Positions 42,832 to 55,674 of a stretch of DNA of 64,000 bases are shown one piece after another. Within the stretch, counting starts at the first letter, position 1, and every line of letters starts with the position of its first letter. The stretch comes from Sequoia sempervirens (taxonomy: Eukaryota; Streptophyta; Pinopsida; Cupressales; Cupressaceae). The notes beneath the pieces are model-generated. The model was not told where the DNA came from. It did no database searches and worked only from the letters and a program-made list of their open reading frames with translations. The position numbers and the translations under genes were made by a program. Where the stretch lies: the NCBI GenBank assembly GCA_007258455.2, contig VDFB02252616.1:118766552-118830551 (forward strand), given 5' to 3'.

Positions 42832-44760
42832 ATACATGTGTGTATGAATGGAATAATGAATATTTGAGTGATGAATGTATGCATGATGAATAATGTTAAG
42901 TGGATTTTATGATTGATAAAATGATAATGTAAGCGATTTATCGATTTATGTATATGGTTATGTGTGGATTATGATGGTTGATGGATATGAATTTATGCTA
43001 TGTATGTTATTGATGTTTGTAATGTATGCTAAATAAATGGGAAAAAATATATTGTGAATGATAATGGACAACAAAAATATTCTAGAAAGGGGATAAAAAA
43101 AACACTTGATTGAGGAAACAAGAGATTTCTAAACCAAGGTTGTTTATAACATTAGGGGTTTCATGATAGTTTTCCCTCTCTTATTCATTATTCATTCATG
43201 ATGAATATGCAACATGAAATGACATGCACAATTGCGGGATAGATGGTTTTGTGGATATGAATAATGTTTCATTTTTTTGGTGTCATGATACAAAATATAA
43301 TCCAATCTAAGTATGTTAGGGGGGGGTAAGGGTATATGGATTAGATATAAGGGGTGGATTTAGGGATGATGAAGATGAGGGGTTGTGAAGAGACAGGGAG
43401 GGGGGATTATGCTGGAAAAAATGTGGTGAGAAATCCTTAAGTTTGATATAGCAAAGGACATTATTTCCTAGTGGTAAAAATGATCAAAGGTGTGATCATG
43501 TTCTTTGCATGGAATTACACTCACAAAACATACAAATAAAATATTATACATTATTAGATAATGATCTCTAATAACCTTAGTGGACCATAGAGGGGATTAT
43601 ATTGCAGACCTAGATTTTTTGTCCACCTCTAGCTAAGAAATCAGCTATCATTAGTGAGTTAGGATAATCACAAACATGCCATACAAAAGTGACCAAACCC
43701 GACTTCACAATTTTTCCTTGACACACCAAGATATGAAAAGATCTAGGTGGCCTTGACTAGGTGACTTTGTAGGTTTGAAAATCATAAAAGATAAATCCAA
43801 GAAAGAAAATCCAAATCTCTTGCCAAAGGTAGGACTGATAGATGTTGATGTTGCTAGACCAAGGAATGATTCATCCTATTATAAATGATGGGTGGAATTG
43901 TGATGGATGACAAGGGAAGTGGAAAGAATTTAAGGATCCCATTGATGTTTTGGAATTAGTATTCCTATATAGGCATGCTTTCATTTGTTTTCTTTTGCTC
44001 ATCCAAGGGTGACATGGGTGGGAATGTGAGATGATGAAATTTTATTATGGGTGGGATTTTATTATGGTAGGGTGGGTGAGATGAGCGAAGTGAAGTGTGG
44101 CTATTTTATTATGATCAACTAGGCATGGAGAAGGCCACTTCCAACTAGACATGAAGGGGTGGGATGTGTGGATTAGCTTATGTAGGAGGGGGTGCATAGT
44201 GGAAATCCGTTCGTGCCAACTATAAATTCACATATTAAACAAACACCATCGTACTTCTATAAAATCTTGAAAGGAATAATTTCTCAGCCAAGAGTAATCT
44301 AACAGAAAGGTGAGCATGTTTATATATGACCTTTATAATGGGAATGGGTGGCATGTGAAGGTGATAATCATGTAAGTTGTCTAATTTATCTAGGTAGAAT
44401 GAAAAGTGTTTGACAAGTGACAACAAGGGGGGATGCATGAGTGTATGGTGTTAGGTGGGAAGATGGTGGGGGAAGCTCTTTGATTAGGATATGTGTTCCA
44501 AACCATAGTTGGAAAAAAATGGGTAGATTTGTTGTGGATAAAGAGGTAAAAAGTGACCTAATAAATGGTGGATATATGGCCCTACACATGGCTCCTGTTT
44601 TCCAGGTTTTCACCATGGTACTTGCCCAAGGCGTGCCACAAATTGGTTTTCACCATTGGACATATTATTTTTCTTTACTATTTTTTTGTATTTTTGAATT
44701 TTTGGAATTTTTGGAATTTTTTATATTTTTTTGCTTCTTCTTAAGTGAATAGTTTTTTGA
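42832..44760. other. Element A non-coding section between the B insertion and integrase
   Basis: Continues the ATGATG-type sequence of 16023-16516. It then becomes AT-rich with no gene. TTTTCCAGGTTTTCACCA at about 44598 matches B at 23126, so this corresponds to the pre-integrase section of B. A T-rich run lies at 44665-44740. Confidence 0.5.
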
Positions 44761-44769
44761 GGTGAATAA

Positions 44770-45840
44770 TTTTCATGGGCTATTCAAGGGGATCCCTCTC
44801 CATGGTGGCTAATTGATATTCCCTTGATCCATATTTTGTTGTAAAAATGTAAGGGCCTAGCCAATTAGGTTCAAATTTTCCCTTCTTTTCTCGCTCCTAT
44901 AGATTACATTGATTCTCTTTAAGAACTAGGTCTCCAATAGAAAATTATTTGGGCTTGATCCTTTTGTTGTAATTTATATGGAGTTTGTTCTGATATTCTT
45001 TGAGATTATTTAGGGTATTTAAGCATTTTTCATCTAGGAGCTCCAACTACTAAAGGCATGCTACTCGGTATTCTTAATCGTCAATGAGTTGTTGCAAGTA
45101 AATTCTTAATGATGGGAGATCAACCTCAATTGGAAAGATAGCTTTGAAATTGTATACTAGGGAATATGGTGTATCTGCAATGGGTGTACAAATTCTAGTG
45201 TGGTAAGCCCATAAGGAAGGATTAAATTGTAAATTTTAATCTTGACCAACTTTGTTAACCATTTTCTTTAAAATTTTGAGAACTTTTTTATTTGTGGCCT
45301 CAATTTGGTTGTTTCCTTGTGGGTAATATGGGTTGGAGAAGTGATTTTGGATATGGAATTGTTGGTAGAGGTTACAAACATCTTTTTTTTTAAAAGGGTG
45401 TTTTTTGTTTGTGATGATAGAAGTAGGAATGCTGAAGTGACAACTGATGTAATGAAGTATGAATTTGGAAATTTTTTTCACTCTAACATAGGTTGTAGGT
45501 ATAGCTTCAACCCACTTAGTGAAATACTTAGTGGCAGTTATTATGAATTTATGACCATTAGATGAAGTAGGGTGTATCTTTCCAACAATTTCTAACCCCC
45601 ATCGCAAGAAAGGCCATGTGGTAATAGTAGGCTACAATTCTTGTGATGGTGCATGAACTAGGTCACAGTGTTGTTGACAAGGCTTGCAAATTTTCCCCAT
45701 GTTATTTGCGTCCTACTCCACTATGGGCCAATAATATATTGTATGCAACAACTTCTTGACTAATGATGGTCCACTAGAGTGAGCCCCAAAAATACCTTGA
45801 TGCACTTCATTTAGGGTAGTTTGAGCTTATTTTGAGTCCA
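44770..45840 (-). pseudogene. Element A integrase, decayed
   Basis: Minus strand. CQQHCDLVHAPSQEL (zinc-binding end), RWGLEIVGKI (Glu at the place of the first catalytic Asp), IITNKKHPFKKKDVC (second Asp lost) and PYYPQGNNQIEATNK (Glu kept), then NPSLWAYHTR and NWLGPYIFT at the C-terminus (about 44880). Homologous to the B integrase, with many more changes. The longest open stretch is 45607-45236. Confidence 0.82.
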
Positions 45841-46179
45841 AGCATCTTAGGAGGGTACCATCAAAAGAACGACGGTAAAGAGTATCTCCTAGGAGGGTGA
45901 AGTGAGATGTTTTAAGGATGAAGGATTGATGTTGTGAAGATGAGAGATTAGGAAAAATGGTATTGTTACATAGGTTCTTGTATATGTCCTCATACCAAGG
46001 AGAATTGAGACCAGCAATTTCACAAACTATTTCAGATTCAGGTATATCATAAGTAGGAATGAAAATTTGTTCAATTAAGAACTTGTACTACTGGCTATTC
46101 TGTAGGACATCAATGAGGGAACCAATGGTATCCATGGCATCAACTACTTTATTTTTTATTCTGGGTATTTGATTGAACT

Positions 46180-46660
46180 AAATTTGCATGAAGTACTCTT
46201 TGAAGTTTCCCACCATACATTTGTAGGGAAAGAGCTTGTCATCCTTTGTCTGATATTCATCATTTACTTGTTTGATGACCAATTGTGAGTCACCGTAGAC
46301 TTGTATTTTTGCAATTTTCTACTAGATGGAAGGCTTTAGTCTATTATCAATGTCCCATATTCTACTATGATATTTGTGCAAGAAAATGTGATTATGTAGG
46401 ACTTAGGGGTACAATCTCCTTGAGCTGTAACAAAAAGTTTCCCTACCCTTGAGCCATGTTTTGTAAAAGATCCATCAAAATATAGATTCCACCATATGCC
46501 TTCTTTCGTACTCAAGATATTCTCATCAGGGAATTTTATTAATAGTGGATGATTATCTAGTAGCTCAGGGCTTCAACAAGATGATCAACAACTACCTATC
46601 CTTTGATAGATTTTTTGTCTACATACTCAATGTCAAATTTTCTTAGAATCATGATCCATT
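46180..46660 (-). pseudogene. Element A second RNase H-like domain, decayed
   Basis: Minus-strand words matching the B domain (NLYFDGSF-like, YGDSQLVIKQV and DEYQ) lie between about 46520 and 46220, with stops and frame changes. Confidence 0.6.
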
Positions 46661-47960
46661 TAGTCATTCTTCCTGTGAGAGTTACCTTTGAAAGTAGGAA
46701 CTTTAATGGATCCACTTTAAAAATGAGATGAGTTTTATGATTAAGTATGTAATTTCATAATTTCTTAGCACAGAAAACCACTACCAAACATGCTAATTCT
46801 ATTGGAGAATAATTCAAATCACAACCTACTAGTGTGCGAGATATGTAGTATATGACCCTTTCTTTTCCATTGTCATCGTGTTGAGCCAATAATTTCCCCA
46901 ATGCCACTTGAGTAGCTGATATATACAAGAGAAGTGGTTTGTCTAGTTTTGGTGGCAGTAGCAGTAGTGGTGATGCAAGATAATCCTTAATTTGTTGGAA
47001 GGCCTACTAGAAATTGTTATCCCATTTGTATGTAACATTTTTTCTTAGTAAGTGGGAAAATGGTTGACATTTGTTAGTCAACCATGTCATGAATATCCTA
47101 ATTTCTTGCAACTTTTCTTGAAAACTTCTAAGTTGTTTGATGTTCTTTGGGGTAGGAATTTCCAATATTGCTTTTACTTTGGCTAGATTCACTTCAATAC
47201 CTTGGCGAGAGACTATGAACCCTAAGAGCTTAATTGATGTGACACCAAACACATATTTCTTGGGGTTGAGGTGTAATTTATACTTTTCCAGTCAATCAAA
47301 TATTTTCTCCAAAACTTCAATGTGTCCTTCCCTTGTTTTATACTTTCCAAGTGATAATCCACATAATCCTCCATGATATCATGTAGCATTTCATGGAAGA
47401 TAACAGTCATTGCTCTATGATATGTATCTCCTACGTTTTTCAATATAAATGGCATTACCTGATAGAAAAATGTCCCCCATGGAGTTATGAAGGTTGTCTT
47501 ATGTTGGTCTTCTTCTACAATTCAGATTTGATTATATCTTGAAAACCCATCCATAAGGGACAAAATTCCATGTCTTTCCATGAGATCCATAATGATGTCA
47601 ATGTTTGGCAATGGGAAATCGTCCTTCGAACAAGATTTAATGAGATCTTTGAAGTTGGTGCATATTCATATGCCCCCAGTGGGTTTATCAATGGGTACAA
47701 TGTTAGAGACCCATTCAAGATAATCAATAGGATTGATGAATTCAACTTCTAGGAGATTTTGCAGTTCTAATTTTACCAAAAGAGCGATTTGAGGATGCAT
47801 CTTCTGGATTTTACTCTTAACAAGTTTAGCATCTATATATACTGCTAAATGATGCATCACAAGGGATGAATCAAGGCCTGGCATGTCTACATACATCTAG
47901 GCAAAGTTAATGGATCTTTTTTTGAGAAAATCTGCCAATTTTTGGTTAAGTCCATCTTAT
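46661..47960 (-). pseudogene. Element A reverse transcriptase and RNase H, decayed
   Basis: The stretches 47896-47666, 47745-47515, 47455-47222 and 47252-47007 carry MHHLAVYIDAKLVKSKIQKM, LEWVSNIVPIDKP, KDDFPLPNIDIIMD, LMDGFSRYNQI, EDYVDYHLES and LLGFIVSRQGIEVN. The polymerase box reads YVDY; its second Asp is lost. The frame changes several times. Confidence 0.85.
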
Positions 47961-48990
47961 AATTCTTTGGAAATGAAAGTGTTTTTAGACTCTTCACTTG
48001 TTCCCAAATTGATGTCCACTATGTCTTCAATCAATATTGTAGATTTCTCCTAGTGTCTAGGAATCAAATCAAGTGTCCCATCATCTAGCACCTCAAGGAG
48101 GTTTTCACTAGAGGATCCATCTTTTATTTTTACTTTTTCTTGATCCAAAATACCTCATCAAGGTTTCACTAAGGGATCATTCTTTTTATTTTTTCCTTTC
48201 TTATTATTTTTGTGACTGAGGCAAGTGATTTGATACCCAAAATAAGCACCTTTATGTAACTTGATTTTATGTTCTTGTTTATGATCTCCTGAAGGTAGTT
48301 AATCATGGACTCCCATGATTTGTGCTATTTCCTCATCATTTAGAATGTGTCTAGTATGGGAGGTCCTTGTTGGTCCCAATCTATTAATTCAAGGTATACA
48401 AGTGGGAGGTTGATGGAGGATGTGATGGTCTATATGTGATTAGTATCAAAAATTTTGAAAATGGTTTGAAAGGATTCTTTGATGAAATCCTCCTAAGAAC
48501 TTTGATCAGTAGAAGTCTTACTACCTTTATCATGGGTGCACTGAGGTCTTCGGGTTACCAAATCTATTGCCTGGAATCCAAGTCCTTGATGATCCTTTTA
48601 TTCTCATTATCAAAAAGTTTGACAATGGTTTGAAAGGATTCTTCGATGAAATCCTCCTAAGAACTTTGATCAGTATAAGTCTTACTACCTTTATCATGGG
48701 TTCACTAAGGTCTTATGGTTACCAAATCTATTTCCTGGAATCCAAGTCCTTGACGATCCTTGTATTCTCATAGTTGAATAGGTTCCAATATTCCTTCCTC
48801 TTGTGCCCCCATTCCTTCACATTTGTAGCTCATGTGTTTACACAAATCATGTCCTTTAGGATATCGTTAGATTTCTAGAGAGGGTGATGGTTGGTCATCT
48901 TCTTCCTTGTATAGCCATGAGGAGATGTCAAACTTAGATCTTCTTTGTCTAACAATCCCCATTTATTAAATTCTTGTAGGTTTCTTTTGT
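47961..48990 (-). other. Element A protease-RT linker with local duplication
   Basis: Corresponds in place to 26936-27550 of B but is longer. It includes a 164-bp tandem duplication (separate entry). No clean coding frame. Confidence 0.45.
48444..48775. repeat. Tandem duplication, 164-bp unit
   Basis: Two adjacent copies (starting at 48444 and 48608) share words such as GGTTTGAAAGGATTCTT and CCTTTATCATGGGT. They differ at about a dozen places, so this is a local duplication after insertion or in an ancestor. Confidence 0.88.
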
Positions 48991-49842
48991 TTTCAAGTTA
49001 ATTTCTCACCCATATGATTGTGGTGAAGTAGAGAGTTATCCTATGCAGAAGGGATTTTGGATTGTATACTCTGCACATCCCTTATCAGTCACCTTAACTT
49101 TGATCACGGGAGTAGATTGTGGAATGGATGTGAATTGTAATGTAGACGGATCGATGTAAGTGGATGAGGTTTATGCAACATCATTGATGGGACAATGGTG
49201 GTAGCTCTTGTATTTTCTTTCCAACATTTTATAATATTGGAATGATTATGGATTAGAAGGAATGGTGATTTCTTTACCATTGTGCAAGAATTTTAAGCAT
49301 TGATGGTAGGTAGAGGGGATGGTTTGCATAACATGTATCCATGGGTGTCCAAGGAGAATGTTATATGGGAGGTCTAGGTCAAGGATATGACATGGAGTTT
49401 CCATAATAGCCGAGCCAACTTGAATAGGAAACTTTATAGTACCTTATGATTCTCTTTCCACATCGTCATATGCTTTTATTATTATATTCCTTTGGAGATA
49501 AATGGCATCTTCTAAATAGACCAATTACTTTATTAATTTTAAAGTACATAGATTAAGTCCTGATCTACCATCTATTAGGACTCTTTTAATGTTGTGTTTA
49601 TGTACTATGACTTTGATATTCAATGGTTTATTATGTGGTATCTTGGAGTGAAGGAATTTGTTGGTGAATGTTAGGTGGTGCATGGATGATAGGTGTCCAA
49701 TTATGGCTTGGAATTGATTAACATTTATGTCACATGGTACTCTAGATTCTTGGAGCTTTATCAAGAGCTTCTTTATGCATTGGTGAAGTACAAAGAAGTT
49801 CCAAGATAGATATTTGTGATGGTATTTTACCAATATTTTCAA
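48991..49842 (-). pseudogene. Element A aspartic protease region
   Basis: The 49842-49525 stretch has IKRVLIDGRSGLNLCTLKL, the protease motif with Asp-Gly-Arg-Ser in place of the usual Asp-x-G. Downstream, about 49390-49300, is DLDLPYNILLGHPWIHVM, equivalent to the B block. Confidence 0.7.
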
Positions 49843-49950
49843 TGATGTTATATTTGTTAGTGGTGGATGGGATGGGTGATGAAGATGATGCTCCTTGTAT
49901 TATCACTCAGTCACAGCGGATAGTGATAGCACAATCAGGTGCCTTGATGG

Positions 49951-51067
49951 TTATGGTATTACATTCTTCAATTCAACCAACAGTTGTGTCGTGGGATGAG
50001 GAATTGATATTTTATTGTATTTGTATGAAGTAGTGTTGTAGGAGGATAATGGTTTCCCTTCATTATGTTGTGGGAAGGGTTGTGTGTAATTTCCTAGTTG
50101 CTCATTTGGGGTGTTTTGGTTTTGAACTTTAATTTCTCCCTTATTATTAAGGCCTTGAATGTAATTTTTTAGTTTCATGCATTTTGTAGTACTATTCCCT
50201 TTGATTCTATTGCATTCACAATATTCATTATCTTTGTACCATGCTGGTTTTGGTTTGCTTTCATCAAGGGGTGTAGTAATTGGAAATTTGATTAAATTTT
50301 CTTGCACTAATTTGTGAAATACAACCTCAAGAGGTTCTCCCAAAGGGGTGTACTTACGCTTGGGTTGATTGGTCTATTTTCCTTTTCCTTGGGAATGGTA
50401 ATGGTATTGGAGGTTCCTTGTTGTTGTGGTGTTTATGGGTTGTAAGATGGGTTATTTTGTATATTTTGCACATGTTTCTTGTTAGTTACCCCATCGTTCA
50501 CAACATTTTTGTTTTTAGACCAAAATTTTGGTTTGTCATTTGATTGATGATTGTTGTCTTTATGGTCTTTGTAAATTTTGATTAACCCTTCAGTGAGTAA
50601 ATCCTTTTCAATAGTTAAGCCTTTTTCAATGACTTCATCAAAGGTGCTGGCACATTGTAGTTGCAAATGTAAGGCTATTTTTGGATGTAATTTTTCAATG
50701 AAGATGTTTACCATTTGTTTTTTGTGCACTTGTAAGGGAATCTACTTGCAAGGTGTCTCCATATTTGAAGGAATGTGGCAAAACTTTCCCCATTACTTTT
50801 TTTGGTTGTGCATAACTTAGCCAAAGTTATCTCTTGGTCAATGTTGTATGAAATATGGATCACAAATCGTTTGGCTAAGTCAACAAAGGATGTTATGGAT
50901 CCTCGGGGTAAGTGTGTGAACCACTCCAAGGCTTGACCTCCAAGACTTCTAGGGAATAAGCTCATGAGGTATACATCGTTATAGGAAACTTCTTGGAATG
51001 CCACTCTAAATTCTTTGAGATGTATAATGGGGTTACCTTTCCCTTTGTATTTGTCAAATTTTGGCAT
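49951..51067 (-). pseudogene. Element A gag core and zinc-finger-like segment
   Basis: 51067-50708 reads MPKFDKYKGKGNPIIHLKEF, YLMSLFPRSLGGQALEWFTH and LAKLCTTKKSNGESFATFL, matching the gag core of B. 50729-50433 continues with FIEKLHPKIALHLQ. 50343-49951 has CECNRIKGNSTTKCMKLKN, the Cys/His segment. A frame change lies near 50720 and stops near 50432 and 50344. Confidence 0.8.
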
Positions 51068-51189
51068 TTTGTAATCTTTTGGAAAGGGAATGGCTAGTAT
51101 GGATTGGTCAAATGGGTAAGGGCATATGTCCTCATACCTATATGTCTTCTTTGTTTGATAGTTTGGAGCCCTTGGATCATGTATTTCAT

Positions 51190-51704
51190 CTTTTGAAACT
51201 CTTGGGCTAAATTGAGGTTATTGTTTGGGGGATTTTGGAGGAATTGGTTATACATGTATTGGTATGGAGGTGTTAATGGGGGATTATTGATGTATTGGTT
51301 ATATTATTGATGACTAGGTGTTAAGGGAGGGTTTTTGATGTATTGATTATATTGAGGGTTTGATGTTGGAGGATTATTAGGAGGTGGGGGTGGGGAATTA
51401 TTAATTAGGGTATATTGGTGTTGGGGATTTGAGGTTGGGGGAATATTAATATTGTTTGGGGAGATTGTTAGTATGTTGATGTTGGTGGATTATTAGGAGG
51501 TGGATTTGGGGGATTATTGAGTAGGGTATTTGATGGTGGAGGTTGAAAGGAATTAAGTCCTAGTTGAGAAATGTAGCTAGTATGAATGGATGTAGTAGGG
51601 CTAGGTTGTGTTGAAGTAGTTGGGTTGGTGGGTGTGTAAGTGACATTGGTGTTAATAGGGATAGTGACCCTTAATTGTGATGAGAGTGGGGGTAAATTTT
51701 TAAA
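51190..51704 (-). repeat. Asn/Pro-rich gag repeat of element A
   Basis: Repeated NNPPLTP and QYINNPP type words on the minus strand, encoded by GGAGG/TTATT repeats on the plus strand, with some stops. It takes the place of the Gln/Ala-rich section of B. Confidence 0.55.
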
Positions 51705-52079
51705 TTATTGTGTTGTATTTATAGAGAGGGGTGGATTAGGATTGGGTTGTGTACCTAGGATGTTTTCAAAGAAATTGGTAGATGAAGAAGGATTATTAGG
51801 AGGCTCATCACTCCTTAGTTGTGAGATGTCAAAGTTAGAGGACAGCTTAGTCCCCTTAGCTATGAGCTCAATTAGGAGTTGTTTTTTTCCAAGGAGCATT
51901 AATCTTTCCATCATCTCTTGGTTATAAGGGTTGACAAAAAAATCCCTTAGTCTAGGAGATTCTTCTTGCACGTCTATCATTTTCTCATGAGGTGTTGTTG
52001 GTTGAGATGAGTTGGTATTATAAAAAGCCTCTCCTTGGGAATCCATTAATTTCTTGGCTTGTGATCTAGTGATTGGCAT
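51705..52079 (-). pseudogene. Element A gag N-terminal part
   Basis: Starts MPITRSQAKKLMDSQGEAFY at 52079, the first ATG after the leader. It has a helical-looking block with MMERLMLLGKKQLLIELIAK, related in place and pattern to B. A stop ends the open stretch at 51705 (124 codons). Confidence 0.65.
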
Positions 52080-55000
52080 GCAAGATAAGGATTCCTTTAA
52101 AGGTTTGGTTTGAGATAATAGGTTTGGATAGATGTGGGAATGAATGATGAATTAAAGTTGGGTTTGGAATTAGGGTTGATTAAGGTTGGATGTTTGGTAG
52201 ATGTTTATATGAACTTTGGATTTGATTTAGACCTGGATTTATGGTTGGATTGTGATTAGATGGTGTTGAAAGGATATTGGAAGGTTTTGGACTTTAGACT
52301 TAGTTTAGACAAAAGACAATGGATGATACTATTTAACTAAGGTTTGGATGATGAATTTTTGGATATTGGATATGATTGGAGGATTAAAGTTGACTTAGGA
52401 TGATTGATTGGTTGATTGGATGATTGATTTGATTAAATATTGATTTAGGATAATTGTTTGGATTGGATGATGGTAAGGATAAACTTGTGATGAAGGATGT
52501 GTGCAAAATATATTTTTTCAATCAAGAGTTAAGATCTAGATCTTTAGGATGGGGTGATTTGAGATTTTATCTTTGCTTACTTGGGATAGGAAAGTTCCTA
52601 AGCAAGGTTAGATAAAGGGTGTTTTTGAAAAGCTTAACTTAAGGGAGCCAAATCCTCAAGCTAAATAATCCAAAAGGATGGGCTAACCAAGGATGTAACT
52701 TAAGATAGGAAAGTTCTTAAGATACCCCTAGATTAGTAGAATGATTAAAGATATAGATTAAACCCTAATGAAAAATTTGATTTACAAGGGTAATGGTTAG
52801 ATTAGATAAGGATGATGATGATTTGAATGATAAGTGGGAGATTTATGGGTTTGATGATTAGATAAGGTTTAGATGATATTAGAAAAAATTGGGAAATGAT
52901 CTAGGGGTCAAATGGGATGACAAGGAGGTGATTAAGAATGATAAGTAGGCTAATGGTGACACAAGGTGACTAATGAGGTGATTAGGATGGTGAAATGATA
53001 GGAGGAATGACAAGTCCAAGATTAAGGGGTGAATGATGATAAGTCCAAATAGGGAAGATGATATGATGACTATGATAATGAAAATATGAAAATGGAGGTT
53101 AAAATGGTGAGGAAACAAAATGATTGGGAGGGTGGGATATTTGGAAAGTGGGAGGTTATGATCATATTGGATGATTATGGGAGGGTAAAAATGGAATCAT
53201 CTAGGTATGGGTGATGAGGTGTAAAATGGTGGGGAAATTATGGTCAAAAAGTGGATGAGTTGTAGAATATGTCAGAATAATTAGGGGAACCCTATGATGT
53301 TGCTATTAGAAGACTCAGGTTCTCAAGCCAGACACAGGCACAACTTTTCAGACAAAGCCAAATGTAGGTGCAATTTTGTAAAGGACACATGCATAGGTTT
53401 TTATGATAGAAGCACAAAATGAAAGTGTCAATATGGTAGAATGCAAGAATAGTTTTGTAGAGTGTAGGCACTGGGATTTTCAGCAGAGGCACAACTATTT
53501 TGGTCCTAGGCACAACTCTACATTCTAAGTGTTTTGGCAAGAGATTTTAGCAAACAAGAAAATACAATGGCCAAGTTTGATAAATTTTAAAGGGTATGGT
53601 AAATCCTCAACCCCTTGGCTGATTTTTTTTATATTGGTTTTGCAGAAGAAACTCCAAATACTTGTTTACAAACCTAAATTAGTCAACTGGGTTTATAGAC
53701 TAGTGTAGGCCCACCACCTAAGAAAGCTTGGGTTAATACTCCTTGATACTTGGGTGGAACACCCTTTCTCGTGAAGATGGATAGGTAGAGATCCAATGAC
53801 ATAGGGTTGTCAATGGATGCCATAGGCACACCTTCTCTCTCTCCTTAGGAGATTTTCAAGCCAACCCAAATATTTCTAGCTCAACCTAAGAAAGTACATG
53901 GTAACTTCAAGGTACAATCTGCATCCCTTGCACCATACTAGCTATGTTCAAAGGCCTTGATCTAGGTTACACTATTTTTTTCTAGGGTGTCCTTTAAACA
54001 CTAGGAGGGTGTGTGAGATACAACTGTGAACACTAGTCCATCATAAGCATGGGCTGGGAACTTTCGGTAGGAAAGCTTGGACTAGCCCTGCACTCCTAGC
54101 TTGGAATCACCCTAAGCATGAAAGCTTCTCTAAATAGGATGTGACTAGATTAGGATAGAAATTTTGTTCTCCCCCCTTTCTATACCCTTTCAATAACACA
54201 TGGTTGAGTTTGTCCCCTAAGGTGATGAAATCCTTAGGCAAGCCTCCTAAAGGGAAAGGTATGGTAGATTTTTTTTATCACCAAGATCACATGAAGCACG
54301 AGGGGAGAGCATACACAAAAAACTAGCACACCTTATGTTTACCTAAAAAAACTAAACAAGATGAAGAAGTACAAATATTTTTGATCCCCAAGATCATGCT
54401 AAGTGCAAGGGGAGAGCATACATCTATTGTACCCTTCCAAATATGACACACAAGTTCATTTACCCTATATTTCTACTTTTAGAACCTTATATAGTGGAAA
54501 AAAAATCTTCTACAAATGTCCTGCAAAATCATATATTAGTAGTTTTATTTTCTTAGTCTTGGCCAATTTGATTAGCTACACCACTTGTTAGTCCAATAGG
54601 TTAGCCAAAAAAACCAAAAATTTGAGAATAAAATGTAGGCGCAACTATGCAGACAAACAAAATTAGAAGCACAAAAACATAGAAAAACATATTTTATGCT
54701 AGAAATAGAGGCACTAAAATAGATAAAGTTGTGTCTATGCACAAGAAAGAAGTGCAGAAATAGACAAAACCACGCCTATGATTATAAAACAGATTTGTGA
54801 AATTTGTAGTCTAACTCCCTGCTAACTTGATTATGCCTATTTGAATAATGTAACTTACTATTTTTTTTCTAATTATTAATTATTAAGAGCCACAAATATT
54901 ATAAAAACACTAAGTATGTTGATCTTTCTACCCTAAAGTAGAAGTGTCACTCTATGAAATAGAGGCATGAAAAGTCTTTATGGAGGAACAACAGGTCACT

Positions 55001-55674
55001 AGGTAAGTGTGATAGGTCTTTGTGCAAGCACCAAAATATAGAGCGCAAGCACTATAAGTCAGCACAAAAGCACCACAATTTTTTGCATAGGTGGAACAAA
55101 AATTTGACCTGAAATAGAAAACAAGAAAAATGTAAAGTGGTTCTTAGAAATGAGTTCTTTGACCTTAAGGGTTAATTTTAATGTGCAAAATGAAGTGTGA
55201 AAAGAGTGAAAATAGGGAACTTGATTAGCTTAATAGATTTTAGATTTTTTTTAGTTTGTGTGTAAATTTTATCTTAAACCTTACTGTAGATTTGTAGTTC
55301 CAACCAAAAAGAAGATTGTTTGTAAAAAAACTAACTAGATTAAGCTAAAATCACCTATATGCTAATAATGGGCAACTAGCAGTTTGTAAAAACACCCCTA
55401 CAAAACAAGGTTGTTAGAACAATCCAAAAACTATCTATGGATGGATGAAGGTGTAACTATCGAGCTTGCAGGTGTTGAAAGTTGCAACAAAGGCACTGAG
55501 GTTAGGAATGCGGGTGTAATAGGATTGAACATAGGTTCTAAAATTTGTGATGCAAGCGTAGCGATTTGAAACAGAAGCATCATTCTATAGAGGTTGAGAC
55601 TTGAAACTAAAACCTTCACAAAAATTCAACAAAAATTAGTAAAAGGGATGTGGGTCCCACTAGGCATGCCAAAA
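52080..55674 (-). other. Element A leader
   Basis: About 3.6 kb without a gene. Low-complexity GATGATG/GGATTGATT words are frequent at 52080-53250. From about 53320 to 55600 the word AGGCACAACT and variants such as AGGTGCAA and AGGCGCAACT recur many times. The sequence after the LTR (minus strand TTTTGGCATGCCTAGTGGGA, ending at 55674) is the expected primer site, but I could not assign a tRNA. Confidence 0.5.
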
